Part shown: positions 37,696-47,098 of the stretch, one piece after another | How positions within the stretch are numbered: the first letter of the stretch is position 1 | Layout of the letters: each line of letters opens with the position of its first letter | Source of the DNA: Alphaproteobacteria bacterium | GTDB lineage: Bacteria; Pseudomonadota; Alphaproteobacteria; Caulobacterales; Maricaulaceae | NCBI GenBank assembly: GCA_016124675.1 | Contig: WGNG01000009.1 | Coordinates: forward strand, 338,244-402,243 | Reading direction: 5' to 3' | Length of the DNA stretch: 64,000 nucleotides | Translations under genes and position numbers: made by a program | Notes under the pieces: generated by a model | The model's input: the letters and a program-made list of their open reading frames with translations, nothing else | What the model was told of the DNA's origin: nothing | The model's database searches: none

Positions 37696-37719
37696 CGATA
37701 CGGTGAAGAAACCGTATCG
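37696..37719. terminator. Hairpin between dnaJ and dapB
   Basis: A perfect nine-base stem CGATACGGT/ACCGTATCG with a GAAGAA loop, eight bases past the dnaJ stop. A T-tract on the minus strand is lacking, so it is a weak terminator or an RNA stabiliser. Confidence 0.5.
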
Positions 37720-37726
37720 ACGGGGT

Positions 37727-38917
37727 TCAAGCCCCCGGTCTTGGCCCGTCCGGGTGATCGTCGCCCCGGACCTCGTCCCAGAAGCGGCGGACCTTGCGGA
37801 AGAAGCCGTCGCTTTCGGGATTGCAGCCTTCGCCGGAAATGTCGCAGAACTCGCGCAAGAGGTCCTTCTGGCGTTCGGTCAGCTTGCGCGGGGTCTCGAC
37901 AAACACTTCCACATACATGTCGCCGCGCGCCCCGCCGCCATTGAGCCGGACCATGCCCTTCTGTTTCAGGCGCATGCGCTCGCCGGTCTGGGTCCCTTCA
38001 GGGATCTTGATCTGCACCTTGCCGCCATCAATGGTCGGCGCATCGATGGCGCCGCCCAGCGCGGCGGTGACCATCGGCACGGCCGCGCGGCAATAGAGAT
38101 TGGGTCCGTCGCGCTCGAAAATATCGTGCGGGCGCACCGAGATGAAGATGTAAAGATCGCCGCGCGGTCCGCCCTGGGCGCCGGCCTCGCCCTCGCCGGC
38201 GAGGCGGATGCGCATGCCGTCCTCGACGCCCGCCGGGATCTGCACGCGCAGATCGCGCATCTGGCGCACGCGCCCCGCCCCGTCGCACGCCTTGCACGGC
38301 GATTCCACATAGGAGCCGCGCCCGCCACAGGTGGGGCAGGTCTGCTCCATGGTGAAGAAACCCTGCGTGCGCCGGATGCGGCCGGTTCCTGAGCAGGTCT
38401 CGCACGTGGTGACGCCCGTACCGGGCTCGGCGCCGGAACCCTCGCAGCGCTCGCAGGTCACGGTGGTGGGCACGCGGATGGTGGCGTCCTTGCCGTGGAA
38501 GGAGTCCTCCAGCGAGATCTCCATGTCATAGCGCAGGTCCGAGCCCCGCGCCGGGCCGCCGCGCCGCGCCCCGCCGCCGCCACCGCGCCGGCCCATGCCA
38601 AAGGCGTCGCCGAACACCTGTTCGAAAATGTCGGCGAAATCCGCCGCCGATCCGGCGCCCGCGCCAAAGGGTCCGCGCCCGCCGCCGCCATTCTGGAAGG
38701 CGGCATGGCCCATGCGGTCATAGGCGGCGCGCTTGTCGGCGTCGGACAGGACGGCATAGGCCTCGCCAACTTCCTTGAACTTCGCCTCAGCCTCGGGATT
38801 GCCGGGGTTCTGGTCGGGATGGTGCTGCATGGCGAGCTTGCGATAGGCGCTCTTGATCGCCTTGGCGTCAGCGCCCCGGGGCACGCCCAGAACCTCGTAA
38901 TAATCACGCTTGCTCAT
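37727..38917 (-). CDS. dnaJ: Chaperone protein DnaJ
   Basis: A 396-residue Hsp40 co-chaperone. It has the J-domain with the catalytic HPD ([10 protein letters not shown]), a Gly-rich segment (residues 75-115), four CxxCxGxG zinc repeats beginning [14 protein letters not shown] and ending [10 protein letters not shown], and the C-terminal substrate domain. It is downstream of dnaK with an 85-base gap holding a hairpin. Confidence 0.97.
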   Translation of the reverse strand: MSKRDYYEVLGVPRGADAKAIKSAYRKLAMQHHPDQNPGNPEAEAKFKEVGEAYAVLSDADKRAAYDRMGHAAFQNGGGGRGPFGAGAGSAADFADIFEQVFGDAFGMGRRGGGGGARRGGPARGSDLRYDMEISLEDSFHGKDATIRVPTTVTCERCEGSGAEPGTGVTTCETCSGTGRIRRTQGFFTMEQTCPTCGGRGSYVESPCKACDGAGRVRQMRDLRVQIPAGVEDGMRIRLAGEGEAGAQGGPRGDLYIFISVRPHDIFERDGPNLYCRAAVPMVTAALGGAIDAPTIDGGKVQIKIPEGTQTGERMRLKQKGMVRLNGGGARGDMYVEVFVETPRKLTERQKDLLREFCDISGEGCNPESDGFFRKVRRFWDEVRGDDHPDGPRPGA

Positions 38918-38951
38918 GAATGGGACCGTTCAAACCGGCGACTGAAAGGGT

Positions 38952-38981
38952 GCGGCCCCGCCCCGGGAGGGACGGGGCCGC
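38952..38981. promoter_or_regulatory. Hairpin in the dnaK-dnaJ intergenic region
   Basis: GCGGCCCCG at 38952-38960 pairs perfectly with CGGGGCCGC at 38973-38981. There is no strong T-tract on the minus strand, so it may act as a partial terminator or processing site that lowers dnaJ output relative to dnaK (inference). Confidence 0.5.
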
Positions 38982-39002
38982 TGATGACCAGGCGACGCGC
39001 CC

Positions 39003-40916
39003 TTAAGCGCTCTTCTTCGCGTCGTCGTCCTTGACCTCGGTAAACTCGGCGTCGACGACGCCGTCATCGGCCCTGGACGCGCCTTCCCCGCCGCTGTCGC
39101 CGGCGCCCGGCTGCTGGGCGGCGTACATCGCCTCGCCCAGCTTCATGGCGGCCTGCATCAGGGCCTGGGTCTTCTGCTGGATGGCTTCGATATCCTCGCC
39201 ATCCTTGACGCTGTCCAGATCGGCCAGCGCCGTCTCGATGGCGCCCTTGTCGGCGGCGGAGACCTTGTCGCCGAACTCCTCCACCTGCTTGCGGGTCTGG
39301 TGGGCGAGGGCCTCGGCGTTGTTGCGGGCGTCAACCAGCGCACGGCGCTTCTTGTCCGCCTCGGCATTGGCCTCGGCGTCCTTGACCATCTTCTCGATAT
39401 CGGCGTCGGACAGCCCGCCCGAGGCCTGGATGCGGATCGCATGCTCCTTGCCGGTGGCCTGGTCGCGCGCCGACACATTCACGATGCCGTTGGCGTCGAT
39501 GTCGAAGGTCACATTGATCTGCGGCATGCCGCGCGGGGCCGGCGGAATGCCCACCAGGTCGAACTGGCCCAGGAGCTTGTTGTCGGCCGCCATTTCCCGC
39601 TCGCCCTGGAACACGCGGATCGTCACCGCGGTCTGGTTGTCGTCGGCGGTGGAGAAGGTCTGGGACTTCTTGGTCGGGATGGTGGTGTTGCGGTCGATGA
39701 GGCGGGTGAACACGCCGCCCAGCGTCTCGATGCCCAGCGAGAGCGGGGTCACGTCGAGCAAGAGCACGTCCTTCACATCACCCTGCAGCACGCCGGCCTG
39801 GATGGCCGCGCCCATGGCGACCACCTCGTCCGGGTTCACGCCCTTGTGCGGCTCCTTGCCGAAGAAGGTTTTCACGGCCTCCTGCACCTTGGGCATGCGG
39901 GTCATGCCGCCCACCAGCACCACTTCGTCGATCTGGCTAGCCGACAGGCCGGCGTCTTTCAGCGCCGCGCGGCACGGGTCGATGGTGCGCTTGATCAGGT
40001 CTTCCACCAGGCTTTCCAGCTTGGCGCGCGACAGCTTCATGGTCAGGTGCTTCGGGCCCGAGGCGTCGGCCGTGATGAAGGGCAGGTTGACCTCGTAGGA
40101 GGCCGCGCTCGACAGCTCCTTCTTCGCCTTTTCGGCCTCTTCCTTCAGGCGCTGCAGGGCCAGCTTGTCCTTGCGCAGATCAATGCCGTTGTCCTTTTTG
40201 AACTCGTCGGCAAGGTAATCCACGATGCGCAGGTCAAAATCCTCGCCGCCCAGGAAGGTGTCGCCATTGGTGGCCTTCACCTCGAACACGCCGTCGCCGA
40301 TCTCCAGGATGGACACGTCGAACGTGCCGCCGCCCAGATCATAGACCGCGATGGTCTTGTTGACGTCCTTGTCCAGGCCATAGGCGAGCGCCGCCGCCGT
40401 CGGCTCGTTGATGATGCGCAGCACGTCAAGGCCGGCGATCCGGCCCGCATCCTTGGTGGCCTGGCGCTGGGCGTCGTTGAAATAGGCCGGCACCGTGATG
40501 ACGGCTTTTTCCACCTTCTCGCCCAGATAGCTCTCGGCGGTCTCCTTCATCTTCTGCAGGATGAAGGCGGAGATTTCCGACGGCGCGTAATTCTTGTCGC
40601 GGCCCTTCACCCAGGCGTCGCCATTGGCGCCCTCCACGATGGCGTAGGGGACCATGTCCTTGTCCTTCTTGACCATCGGGTCGGCCATGTTGCGCCCGAT
40701 CAGGCGCTTGATGGCGAAGAAGGTGTGGTCGGGGTTGGTCACCGCCTGGCGCTTGGCGGGCTGGCCGATCAGGCGCTCGCCATCCTCGGTGAAGGCCACC
40801 ACGGACGGGGTGGTGCGCATGCCCTCGGCGTTTTCGATCACCTTGGCCTGTCCGCCCTCCATGACCGCCACGCAGGAATTGGTGGTGCCGAGGTCAATGC
40901 CGATTACCTTGCTCAT
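39003..40916 (-). CDS. dnaK: Molecular chaperone DnaK (Hsp70)
   Basis: A 637-residue Hsp70. It starts [22 protein letters not shown] and has [31 protein letters not shown] and [11 protein letters not shown] in the ATPase domain, the [15 protein letters not shown] linker, and a C-terminal [18 protein letters not shown] lid tail. The ATG at 40916 is the conserved start, although the frame is open far upstream. The usual dnaK-dnaJ order is kept. No clear sigma-32 promoter was identified upstream. Confidence 0.98.
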   Translation of the reverse strand: MSKVIGIDLGTTNSCVAVMEGGQAKVIENAEGMRTTPSVVAFTEDGERLIGQPAKRQAVTNPDHTFFAIKRLIGRNMADPMVKKDKDMVPYAIVEGANGDAWVKGRDKNYAPSEISAFILQKMKETAESYLGEKVEKAVITVPAYFNDAQRQATKDAGRIAGLDVLRIINEPTAAALAYGLDKDVNKTIAVYDLGGGTFDVSILEIGDGVFEVKATNGDTFLGGEDFDLRIVDYLADEFKKDNGIDLRKDKLALQRLKEEAEKAKKELSSAASYEVNLPFITADASGPKHLTMKLSRAKLESLVEDLIKRTIDPCRAALKDAGLSASQIDEVVLVGGMTRMPKVQEAVKTFFGKEPHKGVNPDEVVAMGAAIQAGVLQGDVKDVLLLDVTPLSLGIETLGGVFTRLIDRNTTIPTKKSQTFSTADDNQTAVTIRVFQGEREMAADNKLLGQFDLVGIPPAPRGMPQINVTFDIDANGIVNVSARDQATGKEHAIRIQASGGLSDADIEKMVKDAEANAEADKKRRALVDARNNAEALAHQTRKQVEEFGDKVSAADKGAIETALADLDSVKDGEDIEAIQQKTQALMQAAMKLGEAMYAAQQPGAGDSGGEGASRADDGVVDAEFTEVKDDDAKKSA

Positions 40917-40960
40917 CGCGTGCGTCTCTCCTGATTGTTGCGGCGGGGCGGCGCCGGAAA

Positions 40961-40979
40961 CGAGAGCCCGAAGCGCTCT
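40961..40979. promoter_or_regulatory. Hairpin in the dnaK 5' leader
   Basis: GAGAGC and GCTCTC pair around a seven-base loop, about 45-63 bases upstream of the dnaK start. This is a candidate leader structure only. Confidence 0.3.
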
Positions 40980-41208
40980 CGGCCGGCCGGGAGCCGCCCC
41001 CCGGTTGGGCTCGCGTTTATCCTCATTCGCGTGCAGGTTCACAGCGATGTGATACCCATGCGCGTCATGCGGCGATTTAGGGAGGCGCGCCGCTGCGCGC
41101 AAGGGCGAAGGCGTGAATTGGCCCCTTGGCGCACAGGCCGCCTTGCCCCGCCCCGCCCCGCCGGGCGAGCATGGGTGGCTCCCGCTTCGCCAGACCGGAC
41201 CCTCGTCC

Positions 41209-41859
41209 ATGACCCTGCCCCCGCCCGCCCGCGCCCGCCCGGCCTTCACGCCCCCTCACGGCTTGCGTCTCCTGCCCGGCTGGTTCGCCCCCGGCGCCCA
41301 GCGCGCGCTCATCGACGCCGTGTGCGCCATCGAGGCGCAGGCGCCCTTCTATCAGCCCGCCATGCCGCGCACCGGCGCACCTTTAAGCGTCACCATGACC
41401 AATTGCGGGCCGCTGGGCTGGGTCACCGACAAGGATCGCGGCTATCGCTATGAGCGCGCGCACCCGCTGACCGGCCAGCCCTGGCCGCCCATGCCGGACG
41501 CCTTGCTGGCCCTCTGGGAGGCGGTGTCGGGCTGGCCGCAGCCGCCGCAGGCCTGCCTGATCAATTTCTACCGCGCCGGCAGCCGAATGGGCCTGCACGT
41601 GGACGCCGACGAGGATGCGCGCGACGCGCCGGTCGTCTCGGTGAGCCTGGGCGATCCGGCCCGCTTCCGCATGGGCGGCCCGCAGCGCAGCGATCCCACC
41701 GGCTCGCTCAAGCTCGCTTCAGGCGATGTGGTGGTGCTCGCCGGCCCGGCGCGGCGCTGCTTTCATGGCGTTGACCGGATCTATCCCGGCCAGTCGCAGC
41801 TTTTGCCCGAGGCCTGGCGGCCGGGGCGCATCAATCTCACCCTGCGCCGGGTCAACTGA
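41209..41859 (+). CDS. alkB: AlkB-type DNA/RNA oxidative demethylase
   Basis: A 216-residue 2OG-Fe(II) dioxygenase that removes alkyl groups such as 1-methyladenine and 3-methylcytosine. The iron ligands are HVDADED and FHGVDRI, and the oxoglutarate Arg residues lie in [26 protein letters not shown] and [16 protein letters not shown] are also typical. The ATG at 41209 (MTLPPPAR) is preferred to an upstream ATG. An SOS- or Ada-type control site was not seen. Confidence 0.95.
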   Translation: MTLPPPARARPAFTPPHGLRLLPGWFAPGAQRALIDAVCAIEAQAPFYQPAMPRTGAPLSVTMTNCGPLGWVTDKDRGYRYERAHPLTGQPWPPMPDALLALWEAVSGWPQPPQACLINFYRAGSRMGLHVDADEDARDAPVVSVSLGDPARFRMGGPQRSDPTGSLKLASGDVVVLAGPARRCFHGVDRIYPGQSQLLPEAWRPGRINLTLRRVN

Positions 41860-42004
41860 AGCCAGGCGGCGCCGCAGGGCAGGGCGCGCGATCGGACACG
41901 GTGATCTTGTTCAGCCTCAATTCAGCCACGCCCATGCTAGACTGTGCGGTACAGGCCGGAGCATCCGGTCAGGCAGGACACGTTGAAAAGGAAAGGGTCC
42001 CCCC

Positions 42005-42373
42005 ATGATCCGTACAGTCGCTCTCACCCTCATCGCCCCCTTCGCCCTGGCCGCCTGCGCCACCACCTCGCCGGGCGTCAGCGGCGCCGCCACCGGCGCA
42101 GCCATCGGCGCTGTCGGCGGCGCCATCATCGGCAATAATACCGGCAGCGGCGACGCGCGCACCGGCGCCATTATCGGCGGCATTGGCGGCGCCATCGCCG
42201 GTGCGGCCATCGCCTGCAACCGCGCCGGCGGCTGCCGTCACAACCCGAACAATAGCCGCCATTCGCAGCTGTATTACGACCAGTACTCGGGCCGCTACTG
42301 GTACGAGGACTACGATACCGGCGCCACCTACTGGCAGAACGGCGAACCGCGCACCGCGCCGCGCCGCCGCTAG
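42005..42373 (+). CDS. Glycine-zipper lipoprotein
   Basis: A 122-residue lipoprotein with lipobox FALAAC (Cys about residue 18) and glycine-zipper repeats (GAAIGAVGGAIIGNN, GAIIGGIGGAIAGAAI). The tail is aromatic-rich (YYDQYSGRYWYEDYD). It is of the 17 kDa surface antigen/SlyB type and probably resides in the outer membrane. The stop TAG shares the bases CTAG with the convergent deaminase stop. Confidence 0.88.
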   Translation: MIRTVALTLIAPFALAACATTSPGVSGAATGAAIGAVGGAIIGNNTGSGDARTGAIIGGIGGAIAGAAIACNRAGGCRHNPNNSRHSQLYYDQYSGRYWYEDYDTGATYWQNGEPRTAPRRR

Positions 42374-43956
42374 GCTGCATTCGGATCGTCATCAAGCTGG
42401 AGCGCGGACAAAAGCTGCGTCACCAAGAGCTCAGCTTTCAGTTCGCGCTCCAAATACCCCTCGATAAATATGCCGCGGACAGGCGAAGCGTCTTTCCCTG
42501 CTTCCCATAGAATGATTTCACCAGTGGAGCTCTTCCGCCTCTTTCTGGCGTATAAGTATCCGTATCTTGCGGGTGCTACACCTAAGAATTGCTCGAATCG
42601 GACTCGACTTTCCTGGTCGTGTGCAGCAACCGGTTCATCAACGACATAGATAGAATCAGGATGTAAATCGGATACTAGACTTTTTGGGTAAGGCTCTAGG
42701 TATACAACCCTGATAATGCCTGACGCTACAATATGCTTCGCGCAGCTATGGCAAGGGAATGTTGTACAATAAAGTGTCTTCCCAACCAGTGATATACCCT
42801 TCCTTGCCGCTGTCGATATAACACTCATTTCTGCATGAACTGATCTACTAAACTCAAGTAAGTCGAATATCTTGCTCTTCGAGACATGTAAATTGTTGCC
42901 TTTATTTGACTTAATGTAGTTGTAGGCCTCCCCTATAGGAAATGGCAGCGCATTTTCATCTACAAAGTTATCGCGCCTTAAACACTCTAAAAAATCCTTA
43001 ATTAATATTGCCTTTTGTTCTTCGTTGGCATCATTACCAATATCAATATCCCGATGGCGCTTATGGTCGTCTTCCAAATAGGTTCCCCCGCCGTATTTTG
43101 GCGCATCATTACAGCCAGTAACGACTACGGAACCGTCTTCATCGACAATTGCTGCGCCAACTTGCCGGGATAAATCTGTGGAACTCAATGACGCGACGAA
43201 AGCCGCATTCATACCGATCTCAATTAATCTTGGTGCCGATTTGGGTGATCCGAAAAAATAATCAAAGACTCTAATCAGCTCTATTTCGATGTAGTCAATT
43301 TGTTGAGATGAATCAATTACAACATCAGCCAACGGAAATGCATTGCGTACATTCTGACCGTATTTATTTTCTTCTTCTTCCTCATCACGGTTTATCAATT
43401 GAGTGGCGAGTGGCATGTATTCATCCACGCTCTTTCCACCGGGTTTTGATTTATGAATTAACCTAGCTAGTTTTCGTATTCGCGCAGCCCGGTTGTCGTG
43501 TAATGATATAATCAGAGCCTGACGCCCATAGATTGCCCTGAATGTTTCAATCTCTTCAGGTTTTTTAAACTGCGATATGATATAGGCAACTTCAGGAGCT
43601 GGGATAGACTGTCCGCCGGACAGTTTCGTTCTAATTTCCCTGATCTCTTTAACTGCAACGTAAGTAAGGATGTCAAACTTACTTGTTTCCCTTCGCAATC
43701 GATTGCAATTATCTATTAAGCCGCTGATTCGTTTTTCTGGTTCGTGCTTCTTGTACGTTATCGAAAATAGTTGGCTAACTATATCGGAAATTTTTATTTG
43801 TTCGGTTTTATAACCATAGCGCGACAGGACTTTTGATAGTACTGATTTGAATTGATCAGTATCAATCCCAAGCCTTGCAACTAAACCTATGTATATCTCT
43901 GGCCTAACATGCGCCGATCGATCCGTCCCGACGACATCAAGTGCCTTATTTTTCAC
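42370..43956 (-). CDS. Anti-phage dCTP deaminase (AvcD-type)
   Basis: A 528-residue protein with an N-terminal nucleotide-kinase-like domain, starting EIYIGLVARLGIDTDQFK (a degenerate P-loop), and a C-terminal deoxycytidylate-deaminase domain. The zinc ligands are HAEMSV (His374, catalytic Glu376) and PCHSCAKH (Cys402, Cys405). Family members convert deoxycytidine nucleotides to uracil forms during phage infection and deplete the pool needed for replication. The gene is far more AT-rich than its neighbours, so it was recently acquired. The start is GTG at 43956. No integrase is adjacent. A divergent small gene lies 56 bases away. Confidence 0.88.
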   Translation of the reverse strand: MKNKALDVVGTDRSAHVRPEIYIGLVARLGIDTDQFKSVLSKVLSRYGYKTEQIKISDIVSQLFSITYKKHEPEKRISGLIDNCNRLRRETSKFDILTYVAVKEIREIRTKLSGGQSIPAPEVAYIISQFKKPEEIETFRAIYGRQALIISLHDNRAARIRKLARLIHKSKPGGKSVDEYMPLATQLINRDEEEEENKYGQNVRNAFPLADVVIDSSQQIDYIEIELIRVFDYFFGSPKSAPRLIEIGMNAAFVASLSSTDLSRQVGAAIVDEDGSVVVTGCNDAPKYGGGTYLEDDHKRHRDIDIGNDANEEQKAILIKDFLECLRRDNFVDENALPFPIGEAYNYIKSNKGNNLHVSKSKIFDLLEFSRSVHAEMSVISTAARKGISLVGKTLYCTTFPCHSCAKHIVASGIIRVVYLEPYPKSLVSDLHPDSIYVVDEPVAAHDQESRVRFEQFLGVAPARYGYLYARKRRKSSTGEIILWEAGKDASPVRGIFIEGYLERELKAELLVTQLLSALQLDDDPNAA

Positions 43957-44012
43957 TTTTGCCAGCCCGCAAATTGTGATTCCCTGTCCATATTAACGCG
44001 AGGAGCCAGGCC

Positions 44013-44183
44013 ATGCGCAAGCTTAACGTTCAGCCGCCAACAGTTTCGCCGGAGGAGGCGAGGAGGCAATTCGCAGCCTACCTCGAGCGACAGGTCCAGT
44101 CGGAGGTGAGAGAAATCTTGCATGGGGCTGGCGGCCAGGTGCGCATTGCTACGGCCCCTCAGGCAGCTACGCGTTCGACATAG
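44013..44183 (+). CDS. Possible 56-residue protein divergent from the deaminase
   Basis: A 56-residue frame starting MRKLNVQPPTVSPEEARRQF, with GAGGAG nine bases upstream of the ATG. It is charged and helical (AAYLERQVQSEVREIL) and is followed by a hairpin terminator at 44270-44300, so this strand is likely transcribed. No family is recognised. It could be a small protein or part of a non-coding RNA adjacent to the deaminase, comparable in position to the AvcI antitoxin RNA of AvcD systems (inference). Confidence 0.5.
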   Translation: MRKLNVQPPTVSPEEARRQFAAYLERQVQSEVREILHGAGGQVRIATAPQAATRST

Positions 44184-44269
44184 GCATTTCGCGCGGCGAA
44201 TGTTGCGCCAGTCGGTGTCTCCTTGGGGTAAACTTGTCGCGACCAAGGCTTGCGGTTGGATTTAAATGG

Positions 44270-44300
44270 AAAGGGCGGCTCCTTGCGGGGCCGCCCTTTT
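44270..44300 (+). terminator. Rho-independent terminator
   Basis: AAAGGGCGGC at 44270-44279 pairs with GCCGCCCTTT at 44290-44299, followed by a further T. It ends a plus-strand transcript from the 56-residue frame. Confidence 0.85.
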
Positions 44301-44325
44301 GTCGTCCAGGCCTGAAACTTAAGGC

Positions 44326-44649
44326 CTAATCGGTCAGCGTGTACTCGGCCAGCTCGCAGATATCGACGCCGTAATCTTCCACCACCTCGCCATCGTCAAA
44401 GACAAAGCGCAGGTCATAGACGCACTGGTCGCTGCCGTCGGCGATCAGCACGTCGGCGCTTTCTCCGGCCAGCAGAACGTCTGCGCCGAGAATGTCATAG
44501 CCCCAGTCATTGTCATTGGCGGGGGAGGTGTAGAACTCCATCACCACATACGATGTCTGGTTGTGCAGGGTGTAGGTGATGTCCTCGGCGAAGGCGGGCG
44601 CGGCGAGGCAGGCGGCGGCGATCACGCTGGCGGCGATACGGTTGAACAT
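44326..44649 (-). CDS. Small secreted protein of unknown function
   Basis: A 107-residue protein with a signal peptide (cleavage after APAFA). The mature part includes HNQTSYVVMEFYTSPANDNDWGYDILG, a pattern found in a group of small secreted alphaproteobacterial proteins whose function is unknown. Two Cys in the C-terminal half could form a disulfide. The gene is isolated. Confidence 0.75.
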   Translation of the reverse strand: MFNRIAASVIAAACLAAPAFAEDITYTLHNQTSYVVMEFYTSPANDNDWGYDILGADVLLAGESADVLIADGSDQCVYDLRFVFDDGEVVEDYGVDICELAEYTLTD

Positions 44650-44766
44650 GGACCATGTCCTCTGGATAATCCGCCGGCGATGAGCCGCCGGCCGGTGCGC
44701 GATTCATACTCACTCGCACTGATTCCGGCAATCGAAATGGGATGGCCTGGCGCCCGGACAGGCCTG

Positions 44767-45438
44767 TCAGGCCTCGACGTCCAGACCCTCGCCCGGCTTG
44801 CGGCCGGACCCGGCCGGATCGCCGCCTGGCGCTTTCGCCGCGTCCGGTCCGGCCCCGCTGGCCGGTCCGGCGCTGACCACCACCATGGCGGCGCGCAGGG
44901 TGCGCTCACCGATCACATAGCCGGGCTGCATCACATGGGCGATGGCGCCTTTGGGCTGGGGCGCTGGAACCTGCGCGGCGGCCTGGTGCCGGTTGGGGTC
45001 CAGCGGATCGCCGGGCTCGGGCGACAGCTTCCTCACCCCGTGACGCTCCAGCGCGGCGGCGAGCCGGCGCTCGGTGAGCTCCACGCCCTCCAGCAAATTC
45101 GCCAGCGCCGGTCCCGCCGAGGCGCGGGCTTCGGCGCTGACGGCGGCGAGCGCGCGCGACAGATTATCGGCCACGTCCAGCATGTCGCGCGCAAAGCCGG
45201 TGACGGCGTAGTCGCGCGCGTCCTTCACATCGCGCTGGGCGCGCTTGCGGGTGTTCTCCTGCTCGGCCAGGGCGCGCAGCAGCTGGTCGCGCAGCCCCTC
45301 GATCACCGCCTCGGGCGCCAGCTGCGCCCCGGCGTGTGCGGCATCGCCTGCGGCCTGCGCCTCATCGGCGCCCTCGCCCGGCGCGGGCGCGTCCTGGAGG
45401 TGTTCGTCGTCAGCGGGGGGAGTGTCTTTATGGGTCAT
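44767..45438 (-). CDS. grpE: Nucleotide exchange factor GrpE
   Basis: A 223-residue co-chaperone that releases ADP from DnaK. The long coiled-coil segment [23 protein letters not shown] is followed by the beta-wing region [22 protein letters not shown]. The N-terminus is acidic, as usual. It is downstream of hrcA in the same direction, 45 bases apart. Confidence 0.95.
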   Translation of the reverse strand: MTHKDTPPADDEHLQDAPAPGEGADEAQAAGDAAHAGAQLAPEAVIEGLRDQLLRALAEQENTRKRAQRDVKDARDYAVTGFARDMLDVADNLSRALAAVSAEARASAGPALANLLEGVELTERRLAAALERHGVRKLSPEPGDPLDPNRHQAAAQVPAPQPKGAIAHVMQPGYVIGERTLRAAMVVVSAGPASGAGPDAAKAPGGDPAGSGRKPGEGLDVEA

Positions 45439-45483
45439 GGGTCAGGTCTTCACGGCAGGATGGGACAAGGTCAAGTTTGGCTG

Positions 45484-46551
45484 TCAGCGGGCGCCGAGCA
45501 GCCGGCCGACCACCTGGGCGGTGTAATCGACCAGCGGAATGACGCGCGCGTAATTGAGCCGCGTCGGGCCGATGACGCCGATGGCGCCGATGATGCGGTT
45601 ATCGCTGTTGCGGTAGGGCGAAACGATGACGCTGGATCCTGACAGGGAAAACAGCGGGTTCTCCGAGCCGATGAACAGGCGCACGCCCTGGCCCGCGCGC
45701 GCCTCGTCGAGCAGGGCCAGAAGCCCTTCCTTGCGCTCGATATCGTCAAACAGCATGCGGATGCGCTCGATATCCTCCACCGCCTGGACTGATTCCAGCA
45801 ATCTGGCCTGCCCGCGCACGATGAGCTGGCGGGTTTCCGGCCCGGTCCAGTCAGCGACGCCCTGGCGCACCAGCTCGGAGGCCGCCTCATCCAGCTGGGC
45901 GCGGCGTTCGGCGATCTCGGTGCGGATTTCGGTCAGCGCCTGGGCCAATGTGCGCCCGCGCAGGCGCGCCGACAGATAATTGCCCGCCTCGATCAGCGCG
46001 GCGGGCGGCATGCCGATAGGCGCGCGCATCAGCCGGTTCTCCACCGAGCCGTTTTCGCTGACCAGCACCGCCAGAACCTCGCCCGGCGCGATTGCGACAA
46101 ACTCCACATGGCGCAGCGGCGCCTCGCTGGCGGCCGCCGCCACCAGGCCCGCCCCGCCGGCGAGGCCCGACAACAGGGTGGAGGCTTCGCTGAGCACATC
46201 CTCGGTGCGCCGGCCGACAGCGGCGACACGGTCATCAATCTCCTTGCGGTCGTCCGAATCGAGATCGCCGATCTGCAACAGCCCGTCCACGAACAGGCGC
46301 AGGCCCGCATGGGTGGGCATGCGCCCGGCGGAGGTGTGCGGCGCCGACAGGAGCCCGGCGCTGGCCAGATCAGCCAGCGTGTTGCGGATCGAGGCCGGCG
46401 ACAGGTTCAGCGCCGAGCGTTTGGACAGGGTGCGCGATCCCACCGGGTCGCCCGTGTCGAGATACGCCTCCACCAGCTCGCGGAAAATGTCGCGCGAGCG
46501 CGCGTCAAGCTCGGCCAGGGAGGTGGTGTGGGTGGGAAGCAGCCCGGTCAT
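45484..46551 (-). CDS. hrcA: Heat-inducible transcription repressor HrcA
   Basis: A 355-residue repressor that binds CIRCE elements of chaperone operons. It has the N-terminal winged helix (DPVGSRTLSKRSALNLSPASIRNTLADLASAGLL-type, residues 30-70) with SAPHTSAGRMPTHAGLRLFVDGLL following, and the C-terminal SVIVSPYRNSDNRIIGAIGVIGPTRLNYARVIPLVDY. It is co-directional with grpE. No CIRCE element was found next to hrcA or dnaK in this window. Confidence 0.96.
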   Translation of the reverse strand: MTGLLPTHTTSLAELDARSRDIFRELVEAYLDTGDPVGSRTLSKRSALNLSPASIRNTLADLASAGLLSAPHTSAGRMPTHAGLRLFVDGLLQIGDLDSDDRKEIDDRVAAVGRRTEDVLSEASTLLSGLAGGAGLVAAAASEAPLRHVEFVAIAPGEVLAVLVSENGSVENRLMRAPIGMPPAALIEAGNYLSARLRGRTLAQALTEIRTEIAERRAQLDEAASELVRQGVADWTGPETRQLIVRGQARLLESVQAVEDIERIRMLFDDIERKEGLLALLDEARAGQGVRLFIGSENPLFSLSGSSVIVSPYRNSDNRIIGAIGVIGPTRLNYARVIPLVDYTAQVVGRLLGAR

Positions 46552-46760
46552 GCCTCACAATTAGGTGTGATGGCGCATGCGCGCAATCGGGCAATCCCCG
46601 AGGCGCCAGCGGGTCATCGTATCCGGGCCCGCGCGTCAGATTCAACCGAGCCTGTCGTCTGGCGCCCCTGCTTGGGGGCAGGGCTATGGCATATGGCTGA
46701 AGGCAGCCTGTCATCCGGCCATCGTGAGATTGGCTCAGGCCGCTGCCACTTCTTTTCAAT

Positions 46761-46907
46761 TGTGACCGCATCTCGCCATCGTTCCTTGCTCAGCCATTTT
46801 CGCAAGCATCGCAGCCTGTCAAGGACGACCGGGCTTTGCCCGGTCGTCCTTGACAGGCTGCGATCGCCTTGCGGTTTCCTTCAGCATGGAACGAGGGGGA
46901 GGACTGA
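46761..46907. repeat. Full copy (C, inverted) of the interspersed palindromic element with a perfect hairpin
   Basis: The core at 46808-46864 is a perfect palindrome: 27-base arms starting ATCGCAGCCTGTC with a TTT loop. Both flanks match copy B in reverse orientation. It lies in a 547-base gene-free gap between hrcA and polA (46552-47098). That gap also holds a short GC hairpin at about 46665, and otherwise nothing recognised. Confidence 0.9.
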
Positions 46908-47098
46908 TCTGAGGCGCCAGCAAGGCGGCAGGCGCATCGCTGCTGCGAGACCCCTGAGGCGGTGACCGGTGACCGGCCGGCGCTGAACCTGCACCCGTCA
47001 GACGCCTTGGGCGTACGGCCTCCTCAAGGCGAGGGAGCCAGCGTGCCTGCTTCAAATGCGGCAGTCCTTTGGGCGCCCGGCCGAACAGGGCCAAATCC

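Noticed and set aside
37719..37740. GGGG-TTCAAG-CCCC hairpin at the dnaJ end as a tRNA fragment
   Set aside because: GGTTCAAG recalls a T-arm, but no acceptor, D or anticodon arms are found around it, and it overlaps the dnaJ coding end.
39300..40934. 544-residue plus-strand open frame opposite dnaK
   Set aside because: Antisense shadow of a highly conserved gene; no motif of its own.
40917..41208. Sigma-32 promoter or CIRCE element upstream of dnaK
   Set aside because: I looked for CTTG-type -35 and CCCCAT-type -10 elements and for the CIRCE inverted repeat and found no convincing match; only a small leader hairpin is listed.
43953..44246. 97-residue minus-strand frame upstream of the deaminase
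   Set aside because: Composition rich in Arg, Leu and Cys without a binding site; the opposite-strand 56-residue frame and terminator fit better.
46807..46865. Perfect hairpin downstream of polA read as a simple rho-independent terminator
   Set aside because: No T-tract follows on either strand, and the flanks are shared with other loci, so a mobile repeat explains it better.
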